Assembly: GCA_017413305.1 (NCBI GenBank)
Contig: JAFPUA010000110.1
Location: forward strand, 1-7,882
Direction: 5' to 3'
DNA: 7,882 nt
Source of the DNA: Candidatus Ruminimicrobiellum caprinum
GTDB lineage: Bacteria; Elusimicrobiota; Endomicrobiia; Endomicrobiales; Endomicrobiaceae
Both the position numbers and the translations under genes were made by a program. The notes beneath the pieces were generated by a model that saw only the letters and a program-made list of their open reading frames with translations, was not told where the DNA came from and ran no database searches. Within the stretch, counting starts at the first letter, position 1. Each line of letters starts with the position of its first letter. This document shows, one piece after another, positions 1 to 5,823 of the stretch.

Positions 1-966
1 AATAAAATGAAATGCGCTGAATTTAACATTATAGAACATTATATGCACATCAGGAACGACAAACTGAAACAAATATACCATAGAGCCGATCATCATGTTC
101 CTTATAGTATCGCCAAAAGCTATCAAATACATAAGCAGATTACCCTCAGCAACTGCCATTTGCCTAAAATATAAATAAAAAATTATTATAGGTACAACTA
201 TTAAAATATTTATTGCTATTTCCTTTTTGGTAAGTTTGTAATTGAAACACCATACAAGTGCCGCAAAAACAAAAACTGTCAGTATTGAAGATTCTTTTGT
301 AAAAAGTGCCAGTGCAAAAAATATAAAATATAAAAACAAATCTTTTACTTTTTTATTTTCCAGCCAATTTACAAAAAATATCAATGACGCATACATAAAT
401 ACGGCAAGAAGAGTATCGTTTCTGGCAGGTATCCACGCTACCGTCGATGTAAATATCGGGTGTACGGCAATCAATAAAAACAAATATTTCAGGATAGTAT
501 CGGGTGAATGGGTGAAGGGGTGAATGGGTGAAGAGTTAACGGAAGAACAACGAGATCCTTCACTATCGCTCAGGATGACAGAAGACGGCTGAGGGCTGAG
601 GGTTGAGGGCTGAGTACATTTTTTTAAAAGTTTTTTTGAAAACAAATACATTAAATATAACGATAGAATAAATAAGATTATGTTGGTTAAATGATAGATG
701 TGTGTATTTATACCGAAGAGTAAAGTTTCTGCCATAAAAGAAACATTTAACAGCGGTCTGTAATAAGAAGAATGTTTTGAATAGTAGCAAGAAGTGGTAA
801 ACAGTGTTGGCAGATTTTTTATATCGGACAACAAATCTGCTTTTTCCAATATCATATTGGAGTCGTCCCCATAAGTAAAACCGAAATTAATAGTTTTACC
901 GTAGAGGCAGAACGCCACTACGGTAAGCAATATTAGGAAGAATATGTTTGATTTAAGAAAATTCAT
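1..966 (-). CDS. GT-C family membrane glycosyltransferase (PMT/TMTC-like), C-terminus beyond window
   Basis: The frame is open from ATG at 966 to the window edge (322 codons, no stop), so the C-terminal part is missing. It begins with a membrane anchor (residues about 5-22) and continues with roughly seven more hydrophobic segments (about 92-110, 158-180, 186-202, 208-224, 229-243, 253-270, 280-308). Family-type landmarks are the acidic pair D34-D35 (TYGDDS) in the first outer loop, YYRPL at 68-72, YHLTN at 91-95, and HP with W and RND at 169-184. These match the polyprenyl-phosphate-sugar GT-C proteins, often followed by TPR repeats, that glycosylate proteins or lipids at the membrane; the substrate cannot be read. 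An in-frame stop at 985-987 makes 966 the first usable ATG, although no Shine-Dalgarno is visible. It follows glyS by 102 bp on the same strand without a clear terminator. Residues 117-155 are encoded by inserted repeats. The family call is good; the exact function is unknown. Confidence 0.8.
   Translation of the reverse strand, partial: MNFLKSNIFFLILLTVVAFCLYGKTINFGFTYGDDSNMILEKADLLSDIKNLPTLFTTSCYYSKHSSYYRPLLNVSFMAETLLFGINTHIYHLTNIILFILSLYLMYLFSKKLLKKCTQPSTLSPQPSSVILSDSEGSRCSSVNSSPIHPFTHSPDTILKYLFLLIAVHPIFTSTVAWIPARNDTLLAVFMYASLIFFVNWLENKKVKDLFLYFIFFALALFTKESSILTVFVFAALVWCFNYKLTKKEIAINILIVVPIIIFYLYFRQMAVAEGNLLMYLIAFGDTIRNMMIGSMVYLFQFVVPDVHIMFYNVKFSAFHFI
502..533. repeat. Four-unit 8-bp tandem array, gggtgaat/gggtgaag alternating
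   Basis: Four perfect octamers follow each other. Only the last base varies, alternating t, g, t, g, so the array is also two copies of a 16-bp unit. It forms one edge of the in-frame composite block and encodes the SPIHPFTHSP stretch on the minus strand. Confidence 0.9.
554..580. repeat. Palindromic repeat element, GATCC...GGATGACA type
   Basis: Reads gatcct on one side and aggatgaca on the other, with ATCCT/AGGAT arms around a 12-nt centre. On the minus strand it starts TGTCATCCTGAG and ends GGATC. This resembles dispersed small palindromic repeats found in many bacterial genomes, with the same ends as the element at 1025-1053. Here it is translated as VILSDSEGS. Confidence 0.75.
587..614. 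repeat. Four-unit 7-bp tandem array, ggctgag
   Basis: Four heptamers of ggctgag; only the third differs (ggttgag). Because 7 is not a multiple of 3 the encoded peptide is not periodic at one-unit spacing. The reading frame survives because the whole 117-bp block is a multiple of three. Confidence 0.9.
896..926. repeat. 31-nt near-perfect hairpin inside the glycosyltransferase 5' coding region
   Basis: A 9-bp perfect stem (TTACCGTAG, 896-904, with CTACGGTAA, 918-926) encloses an inner 3-bp stem (ggc 906-908 with gcc 914-916) and a 5-nt loop. It encodes residues 14-24 at the end of the first membrane segment. It looks like a captured intergenic hairpin repeat, but the protein there has the length and character expected of the family, so it may equally be an mRNA structure or chance. 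Confidence 0.6.
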
Positions 967-986
967 TTTATTTTTTAGAAATTTTT

Positions 987-1007
987 AGCTTATAGCTTAT
1001 AATTTAA
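987..1007. repeat. Short period-7 array (agcttat units)
   Basis: Two perfect agcttat heptamers followed by a diverged aatttaa unit. The same unit type recurs in the glyQ-glyS gap (3263-3290 starts with agcttat and ends with agtttaa), so this is a member of one repeat family. It lies just upstream of the glycosyltransferase start in the 102-bp glyS-downstream gap. Confidence 0.65.
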
Positions 1008-1024
1008 GGAGCTTTTATACCATA

Positions 1025-1053
1025 GATCCCCGACAGAAACATTCGGGGATGAC
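1025..1053. repeat. Palindromic repeat element, GATCCCCGA...TCGGGGATGAC
   Basis: Eight perfect base pairs (atccccga 1026-1033 with tcggggat 1043-1050) surround a 9-nt loop. The ends gatcc and ggatgaca are shared with the element at 554-580 although the centres differ. It lies directly downstream of glyS. No U-tract follows the hairpin in the glyS transcript direction, so it is better read as a dispersed repeat than as a terminator. Confidence 0.75.
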
Positions 1054-1066
1054 ACCGCTGCGCGGT
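1054..1066. repeat. Small hairpin ACCGC-TGC-GCGGT between glyS stop and palindromic repeat
   Basis: A 5-bp stem with a 3-nt loop, abutting the palindromic repeat. On the plus strand it is followed by five T, the shape of a weak intrinsic terminator, but no plus-strand gene lies upstream to use it. In the glyS direction no U-tract follows. Its tight 3-nt-loop form matches the hairpins at 3246-3260 and 3381-3411. Confidence 0.55.
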
Positions 1067-1068
1067 TT

Positions 1069-3177
1069 TTATTGTAATGATGAAAGACTAACAAACGAAT
1101 TAAACTTTTCGGTAATATAATTTATTAAAGATATTCTGTTTGTTTTTACATTTTCATCTTCGCACATAACCATAACTTTTTCAAAAAAGGTGTCCAAATA
1201 AGGTTTAATATCGTTAAGTTTGTTTATCGCAGCAACATAATCTTTATTTGCAAGAAGACCGCTGAGCTCTTTATCAACTTCAACATATTTATTATATAAA
1301 TTTTGTTCCGGCTCTTCTTTCAACAAATCTTTGTTAACGGAATCAGAAAAGTTTAATTTCTGTTTTTTTGCCTGATTTAAAATGTTGCTTGCTCTTTTAA
1401 ATATAGTCGTTATAGATTCAAAAGATGTTTCTTTTCTTAAGTTCTGTAATGTATTAAGCTTCTTTACGATATCGCCGAGTGATTTTAAACCTATCTTTTG
1501 AGACGGAATAATAACAGCTTTTACTTCGTCAAATTTGTATCCCTCGTTTTCATAAATATTTTCTATTCTGCTCCAGAAAAATTTAACTAATCTCTGTTTA
1601 GCTGTTGCAAAAGTATCTTTCTGTTTTATTTGTTCCGGAAGAGCATTTAACGCCATATCTAAAATTTTTTCAAAGTCGGCTTCAGGCAAATACTGTCTTA
1701 TCATTCTGACTATACCGATAGCCATACGCCTTAATCCGTAAGGGTCTGCAGAGCCTGACGGTTCAAGCCCTATAGCGAAATCTGCCGTAACGGTATCTAT
1801 TTTGTCCGCAAGAGAAACTGCAATAGACAAAATATTTTCGGGCAAAGCTCCCGATGCAGATAGCGGCCAGTAATGCTGTTCAATTGCATTAGATATTTCG
1901 TCGGATTCTCCGGCAACCTTAGAATAAATTCTGCCCATTATTCCCTGCAGTTCAGGATATTCAAATACCATCTCGCTGACCAAATCCGTTTTGGATAAAT
2001 CAATAACTCTCGTTAAAGTATCTTTGTTAATATTTAACTTATTTTCTTCATTTATAAAATTGGCAACTGCTTTTATTCTCGTGAGCTTTTCATAAACTGT
2101 TCCTATTTCTTTTTGAAAAATAAGACCTTTTAACCTTTCAAGTGAACTTTCAAAAGATTTTTTAATATCGTTATCGTAGAAAAATACTGAGTCTTCAAGC
2201 CTTGCAACTACAACTTTTTCGTAACCTGCTCTGACGATATCAAGGTTTTCTGATTTACCGTTTCTAACATTGATAAAATAGTTTGTCAGTTTGCCCGTAG
2301 AATCTTTCACGGCAAAACATTTCTGTTGTTTTTTAAGACAAGTAATAAGAACTTCCGGAGGAAGTTTTAAATATTTTTCGTTAAATTTGCACAATACCGC
2401 AGTCGGATACTCTACAAGATTATTAACTTCGTTAACCAAACTTTCGTCAAGAATAGCCTTAGCTGAAATTGTGTCGGCAACTTCGTTTATTGAAGATATG
2501 ATTCTCTGTTTTCTTTCTTGTTGATCTACCAAAACACAATTGTTCTGCAAAGTTTGTTTATATTCATCTGCAGATTTTATAACTATAGGTGCCGTAGTTA
2601 ATGTATGTAAACCGATAGTTTTATTTGATGCTTTTATTGCTCCGTTTGCGAGAGAAAATTTTATTACTTTATCACCGTAAAGAGCAACGATAGTTCTAAT
2701 AGGCCTTGCAAATTTAAGCCCCGAAGCTTCCCAAATCATAGTTTTAGGAAAATATATTTTTTGAATAATTGCTGGTAAAATTTCTGCTAAAATATTTGTA
2801 GCTTTTTCGCCTTTGATTTTTTTGGAATAAGTATAATACTGCCCTTTGGGAGTTTCTTTTATTACCAACTGTTCCGGCTTTACCTGATGTTTATTTGAAA
2901 AACCAAGTATCGCCTGTGTCCAGTTACCGTTAGCATCTTTACCTGCTTTTACCGACGGGCCGTTAAATTCCTGAACGGAATCTTTACTTTTTTCTTCAAC
3001 ATTGTCAATTGCCAATATCAATCTTCTCGGTGTAGAATATGTTCTTATCTCACCGTGGTCCAACATAGCAGCATTTAACATATCTTCGGCAAACTTTTTC
3101 ATCTGGTCAAGTGCCGGTGCGATGTACGAAGAGGGAATTTCCTCAGCTCCTATTTCTAATATGACATTTTTATTCAT
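1069..3177 (-). CDS. glyS: Glycyl-tRNA synthetase beta subunit
   Basis: 702 residues, near the usual 690-700 of bacterial GlyS. This is the large chain of the alpha2beta2 glycyl-tRNA synthetase, which together with GlyQ ligates glycine to tRNA(Gly) in the cytoplasm; the beta chain mainly recognises the tRNA. Family landmarks are LEIGAEEIPSSYI at 7-19, the STPRRL segment at 48-53, VEYPTAVLCKF at 255-265 with LPPEVLITCLKKQQKCF at 272-288, the HD-type domain around SLADKIDT at 455-462, and the SADPYGLRR segment at 476-484. The C-terminal anticodon-binding-like region ends with FFEKVMVM (664-671). The ATG at 3177 is preceded by AAGGG six bases upstream. It lies 213 bp after glyQ on the same strand; the gap is filled with repeats and has only a weak AT-rich promoter candidate. 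No truncation or missing segment is seen. Confidence 0.97.
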   Translation of the reverse strand: MNKNVILEIGAEEIPSSYIAPALDQMKKFAEDMLNAAMLDHGEIRTYSTPRRLILAIDNVEEKSKDSVQEFNGPSVKAGKDANGNWTQAILGFSNKHQVKPEQLVIKETPKGQYYTYSKKIKGEKATNILAEILPAIIQKIYFPKTMIWEASGLKFARPIRTIVALYGDKVIKFSLANGAIKASNKTIGLHTLTTAPIVIKSADEYKQTLQNNCVLVDQQERKQRIISSINEVADTISAKAILDESLVNEVNNLVEYPTAVLCKFNEKYLKLPPEVLITCLKKQQKCFAVKDSTGKLTNYFINVRNGKSENLDIVRAGYEKVVVARLEDSVFFYDNDIKKSFESSLERLKGLIFQKEIGTVYEKLTRIKAVANFINEENKLNINKDTLTRVIDLSKTDLVSEMVFEYPELQGIMGRIYSKVAGESDEISNAIEQHYWPLSASGALPENILSIAVSLADKIDTVTADFAIGLEPSGSADPYGLRRMAIGIVRMIRQYLPEADFEKILDMALNALPEQIKQKDTFATAKQRLVKFFWSRIENIYENEGYKFDEVKAVIIPSQKIGLKSLGDIVKKLNTLQNLRKETSFESITTIFKRASNILNQAKKQKLNFSDSVNKDLLKEEPEQNLYNKYVEVDKELSGLLANKDYVAAINKLNDIKPYLDTFFEKVMVMCEDENVKTNRISLINYITEKFNSFVSLSSLQ

Positions 3178-3262
3178 CTTTATCCCTTCCTATGTTATAT
3201 AAATATATTTAAAATTTTTCTCTTTTTAGTAAATAGAGCTTAGTCGGGCACTTTGTGCCCTT

Positions 3263-3290
3263 AGCTTATAGCTGAAAGCTTAAAGTTTAA
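3263..3290. repeat. Period-7 array, agctnnn units (left arm)
   Basis: Four heptamers of the form agctnnn; the first is agcttat and the last is agtttaa. The agct tetramer is self-complementary, so the array reads similarly on both strands. It is the partner of the array at 3356-3383. Confidence 0.75.
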
Positions 3291-3355
3291 TGTAAAAATT
3301 CACTTTGTGAAATTTTGATATATAACAGAATTTTGTGAAACAAAATTGTATCTAA

Positions 3356-3383
3356 AACTATAAGCTGTAAGCTTTAAGCTATG
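3356..3383. repeat. Period-7 array, agctnnn units (right arm, inverted)
   Basis: Four heptamers beginning with the diverged unit aactata and ending with agctatg. The reverse complement of the 3263-3290 array, taken in the aact/agct register, aligns unit for unit with this one with the diverged unit at the same end. The two arrays therefore form inverted arms around the 65-bp core. Confidence 0.7.
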
Positions 3384-3411
3384 AAACAGTTTACTTCGTA
3401 AACTGTTTCAT
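3381..3411. repeat. Perfect 14-bp palindrome overlapping the glyQ stop codon
   Basis: Arms atgaaacagtttac (3381-3394) and gtaaactgtttcat (3398-3411) are perfectly complementary around a ttc loop. The last six glyQ codons and its TAA stop lie inside it. In the transcript it would form a very stable hairpin at the end of glyQ. The sequence after it is not a run of U, so an intrinsic terminator is not supported; an mRNA-stabilising 3' end or a pause site is possible. Confidence 0.85.
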
Positions 3412-4236
3412 GTATCCTTCGGCGACGAGCTTTGCCAAAGTTCTGACTCTTAAAACATAACTTACTCTTTCAGAAACCGATATTGCACTCCTTGCATCAA
3501 GCAAATTGAACAAATGAGAACATTTCATAACTGCGTCATAAGCAGGAAGGACAAGCCCTTGTTCTACAAGTTTTTTAGCTTCGGCTTCCCAATCGGTAAA
3601 ATGTTGCAATAACATTTTTGTGTCTGCAACTTCAAAATTATATTTTGACCACTGTCTTTCGTCTTCCAGATGTACATCACCATATGTAACATCGTCCGTC
3701 CACATCAAGTCATATACGGAATCTTTCTTTTGAGAATACATAGCCAATCTTTCAAGCCCGTATGTAATTTCTGCAGATATCGGGTTTAATTCTATACCGC
3801 CCACCTGCTGAAAATATGTAAACTGAGTTGCTTCCATACCGTCTATCCACACTTCCCAACCAAGCCCCCATGCGCCGAGTGTAGGAGATTCCCAGTCGTC
3901 TTCAACAAACCTTATATCGTGTTCTTTCGGGTCAAGCCCTATTGCTTTTAAGCTGTTCAAATACAGCTGCTGTACATTTTCCGGGGCAGGTTTTAATATT
4001 ACCTGAAACTGATAGTAGTGTTGTAATCTGTTTGGATTTTCTCCGTATCTTCCGTCGGTAGGACGTCTTGATGGTTCTACATAAGCAACTTTCCATGGGT
4101 TTGGTCCCAAACATCTTAAAAATGTTGCAGGGTTAAATGTTCCCGCACCTTTTTCCAAGTCGTAAGGCTGCCAAATCAAACAACCCTCTTTGGCCCAATA
4201 CTTATGCAATCTCATAATGATTTCTTGAAAGTTCAT
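3391..4236 (-). CDS. glyQ: Glycyl-tRNA synthetase alpha subunit
   Basis: 281 residues; the class II catalytic chain of alpha2beta2 glycyl-tRNA synthetase, forming glycyl-adenylate from glycine and ATP and working with GlyS. The sequence is highly characteristic: WQPYDLEKGAGTFNPATFL at 22-40, EPSRRPTDGRYGENPNR at 54-70 (the class II motif region), DDWESPTLGAWGLGWEVW at 113-130, FTYFQQVGG at 139-147 and GLERLAMY at 160-167. ATG at 4236 follows GAGGA by six bases. It has its own promoter (4284-4313) and is separated from glyA by a terminator. The protein ends soon after the conserved VRTLAKLVAEGY segment, about 20 residues earlier than E. coli GlyQ (303 residues as I recall it). Its last codons and stop fall inside a palindromic repeat, so the C-terminal tail may have been replaced by repeat sequence. 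The catalytic core is intact. Confidence 0.98.
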   Translation of the reverse strand: MNFQEIIMRLHKYWAKEGCLIWQPYDLEKGAGTFNPATFLRCLGPNPWKVAYVEPSRRPTDGRYGENPNRLQHYYQFQVILKPAPENVQQLYLNSLKAIGLDPKEHDIRFVEDDWESPTLGAWGLGWEVWIDGMEATQFTYFQQVGGIELNPISAEITYGLERLAMYSQKKDSVYDLMWTDDVTYGDVHLEDERQWSKYNFEVADTKMLLQHFTDWEAEAKKLVEQGLVLPAYDAVMKCSHLFNLLDARSAISVSERVSYVLRVRTLAKLVAEGYMKQFTK

Positions 4237-4283
4237 TTTCTGTCCTCTATATTTTATAGTATTTGTTGAATAATAATTTTATT

Positions 4284-4313
4284 ATTATATCATTTATTTT
4301 CATAAAATGACAA
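4284..4313 (-). promoter_or_regulatory. Promoter of glyQ(S), sigma-70 type
   Basis: On the minus strand, TTGTCA (4308-4313) and a perfect TATAAT (4284-4289) are 18 bp apart. Transcription would start near 4276-4278, giving a leader of about 40 nt. That is too short for a riboswitch or T-box, so no such control of glyQ is seen. Confidence 0.75.
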
Positions 4314-4326
4314 GGAAAAAATAACA

Positions 4327-4365
4327 AAAAAACAGCAAATCTTTATTTACGATTTGCTGTTTTTT
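4327..4365 (-). terminator. Intrinsic terminator after glyA, two-way in form
   Basis: Arms aacagcaaatc (4331-4341) and gatttgctgtt (4351-4361) pair perfectly around a 9-nt loop and extend by four A-T pairs. In the glyA direction the hairpin is followed by a long U run. The plus-strand reading also ends in T. It lies 17 bp after the glyA stop and upstream of the glyQ promoter. Confidence 0.9.
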
Positions 4366-4382
4366 GAATATAAATATATTTT

Positions 4383-5621
4383 TTATTTATATACAGGGAA
4401 CTGTTTGCAGAGTGCGGTAACTTCTTTTTTAACTTCTGCAATTACATCTTCATTATTAATATTCTTCAATACTTTTACTATCCAGTTTGCAATTTTTGTA
4501 ACTTCTGCTTCTTTCATACCTCTGGTAGTAATTGCAGGGGTACCGATTCTGATACCGGAAGCAATCATCGGTTTTGCTGGGTCGTAAGGAATAGTGTTTT
4601 TGTTAGCAGTAATGCCTGCTTTTTCAAGGTTAATCTGCGCATCTTTACCGGAAACATTTAACGGTCTTAAATCTACCAAGAACATATGGCAGTCCGTTCC
4701 GCCGGAAACAATTCTTAAACCGCTTTCAGCTAACACTTTTGCAAAAACTTTTGCATTTGCGGCAACTTGTTTCTGATATTCTTTAAAAGAAGGGTCAAGA
4801 GCTTCTCCAAATGCCACAGCTTTACCTGCAATAACATGCATTAAAGGTCCGCCCTGTACGCCGGGGAAAACGGCAGAATTGATTTTCTTTGCAAGGTCTT
4901 CTCTGTTGGTCATTATTATACCGCCTCTGGGACCTCTTAAAGTTTTATGAGTTGTAGTAGTAACAACATCCGCAAAAGGTATAGGAGAAGGATAAATTCC
5001 TGCAGCTATAAGCCCTGCATAGTGGGCTATATCTGCCATAAACAAAGCTCCGACAGAATCTGCAATTTTTCTGATTCTTGCCCAATCCCAAACTCTGGAA
5101 TATGCACTGGCACCTGTAACGATAAGTTTCGGTTTGTTTTCCTGTGCAAGTTTTTCCATTAAATCATAGTCAATAAGTTCTGTATCTTTATTTACAGTAT
5201 AAGGAACAATCTTAAAATATTTTCCTGAAAAGTTCATCGAATGTCCGTGAGAAAGGTGTCCGCCATGATCAAGGCTCATACCCATTACGGTATCGCCGGG
5301 CTGAAGAAGTGCCAAAAATACAGCCATGTTAGCCTGTGCGCCGGAATGAGGCTGAACATTTACAAACTGGCATCCGAATAATTTTTTTGCTCTTTCTATT
5401 GCCAAAGTTTCTATTTTATCAACGAATTCGCATCCGCCGTAGTATCTTCTTCCGGGATAACCTTCGGCATATTTATTTGTGAGAACAGAACCTTGAGCCT
5501 GCATAACAGCCTTTGATGTGTGGTTTTCAGAGGCAATTAACTCAATATTGAGTTCCTGTCTTTGATGTTCTTCTTCGATAATCGAAGCTACTTCGTTGTC
5601 AACTTTCTTTAATTCTTCCAT
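4383..5621 (-). CDS. glyA: Serine hydroxymethyltransferase
   Basis: 412 residues, against 417 in E. coli. It is a cytoplasmic PLP enzyme of fold type I converting serine and tetrahydrofolate to glycine and 5,10-methylene-tetrahydrofolate, the main source of glycine and one-carbon units. Visible landmarks are IELIASENHTS at 26-36, NKYAEGYPGRRYYGG at 49-63, VQPHSGAQAN at 89-98, LDHGGHLSHG at 117-126, the cofactor-binding DIAHYAGL at 197-204 (D197 and H200), and TTTTHKTLRGPRGG at 221-234 with K226 as the PLP lysine. FPGVQGGPLMH follows. ATG at 5621 has AAGGAG six bases upstream. It has a strong promoter and its own terminator, so it is probably monocistronic, divergent from pfp. The glycine it makes is the substrate of GlyQS next door. 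No abnormal residue is seen. Confidence 0.98.
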   Translation of the reverse strand: MEELKKVDNEVASIIEEEHQRQELNIELIASENHTSKAVMQAQGSVLTNKYAEGYPGRRYYGGCEFVDKIETLAIERAKKLFGCQFVNVQPHSGAQANMAVFLALLQPGDTVMGMSLDHGGHLSHGHSMNFSGKYFKIVPYTVNKDTELIDYDLMEKLAQENKPKLIVTGASAYSRVWDWARIRKIADSVGALFMADIAHYAGLIAAGIYPSPIPFADVVTTTTHKTLRGPRGGIIMTNREDLAKKINSAVFPGVQGGPLMHVIAGKAVAFGEALDPSFKEYQKQVAANAKVFAKVLAESGLRIVSGGTDCHMFLVDLRPLNVSGKDAQINLEKAGITANKNTIPYDPAKPMIASGIRIGTPAITTRGMKEAEVTKIANWIVKVLKNINNEDVIAEVKKEVTALCKQFPVYK

Positions 5622-5672
5622 TTATATCTCCTTATTTTCGACTTACGAAAACAATTATAAATTATGGCCAAT

Positions 5673-5700
5673 ATTATAGCATAAAATTTTTGTAAGTCAA
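5673..5700 (-). promoter_or_regulatory. Promoter of glyA, sigma-70 type with extended -10
   Basis: Minus strand TTGACT (5695-5700) and TATAAT (5673-5678) are 16 bp apart, and TGC immediately before TATAAT makes an extended -10. Start of transcription is expected near 5666, leaving a leader of about 45 nt with no room for a riboswitch. Confidence 0.8.
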
Positions 5701-5749
5701 AGAAAAAAGATTATACCGGCACTTTTTTGATATTAACCTTACAAAAAAT

Positions 5750-5778
5750 TTGCGGTAAGTAAAAAATTTTTGTATAAT
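5750..5778 (+). promoter_or_regulatory. Promoter of pfp, sigma-70 type
   Basis: TTGCGG (5750-5755) and a perfect TATAAT (5773-5778) are 17 bp apart. The expected start near 5785 leaves a leader of about 39 nt before the ATG at 5824. This placement also argues against translation starting further upstream, because a TTG at 5770 would lie in the -10 region. Confidence 0.7.
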
Positions 5779-5823
5779 CATAAAACTATTTTTGTAAATA
5801 AATTTTCTTATAGGAGTTTTATT

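Larger units (their letters stand above)
502..618. repeat. Composite repeat block inserted in frame in the glycosyltransferase gene
   Basis: 117 bp (39 codons) made almost entirely of repeats: an 8-bp tandem array (502-533), a GATCC...GGATGACA palindromic unit (554-580) and a 7-bp tandem array (587-614). On the coding strand it reads without a stop and gives a Ser/Pro/Thr-rich peptide containing VILSDSEGSR. This peptide is unlike the hydrophobic, Lys/Phe/Leu-rich sequence on both sides. The block lies between the second and third predicted membrane segments, a loop that is short in the family as I know it. I see no flanking target-site duplication. Confidence 0.8.
3246..3411. repeat. Composite, roughly mirror-symmetric repeat block in the glyS-glyQ gap
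   Basis: In order there are five parts. First is a perfect hairpin (gggcac-ttt-gtgccc, 3246-3260). Second is a four-unit period-7 array (3263-3290). Third is a core (3291-3355) with two hairpins: aaaattcac/gtgaaatttt around ttt with a one-base bulge, and aattttgt-gaa-acaaaatt at 3329-3347. Fourth is another four-unit period-7 array in inverted register (3356-3383). Last is a perfect 14-bp palindrome (3381-3411). Almost the whole spacer between the two synthetase subunit genes is structured. No open frame or transposase is present. Confidence 0.75.

Noticed and set aside
242..523. Plus-strand open frame of 93 codons
   Set aside because: It is antisense to the glycosyltransferase, whose frame shows clear family motifs. 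The plus-strand product has no recognisable features and ends in the 8-bp repeat.
502..618. Pseudogene or frameshift in the glycosyltransferase
   Set aside because: The inserted length is a multiple of three, the frame stays open, and conserved segments continue on both sides.
563..790. Minus-strand open frame of 75 codons
   Set aside because: It is a shifted frame within the glycosyltransferase; the true frame is open across it and encodes the YYRPL and YHLTN segments.
1025..1066. Intrinsic terminator of glyS
   Set aside because: Two hairpins are present but no U-tract follows either in the glyS direction; repeat origin fits better.
3263..3383. CRISPR array
   Set aside because: Repeat units are 7 bp with no spacers, and no cas gene is present.
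4237..4283. Glycine riboswitch or T-box ahead of glyQ (and likewise ahead of glyA)
   Set aside because: Predicted leaders are only about 40-45 nt and show no aptamer or T-box sequence; the hairpin nearby is the glyA terminator upstream of the promoter.
5770..5823. TTG start 18 codons upstream for pfp
   Set aside because: It overlaps the -10 box and lacks a ribosome site, while ATG 5824 has AGGAG at proper spacing.
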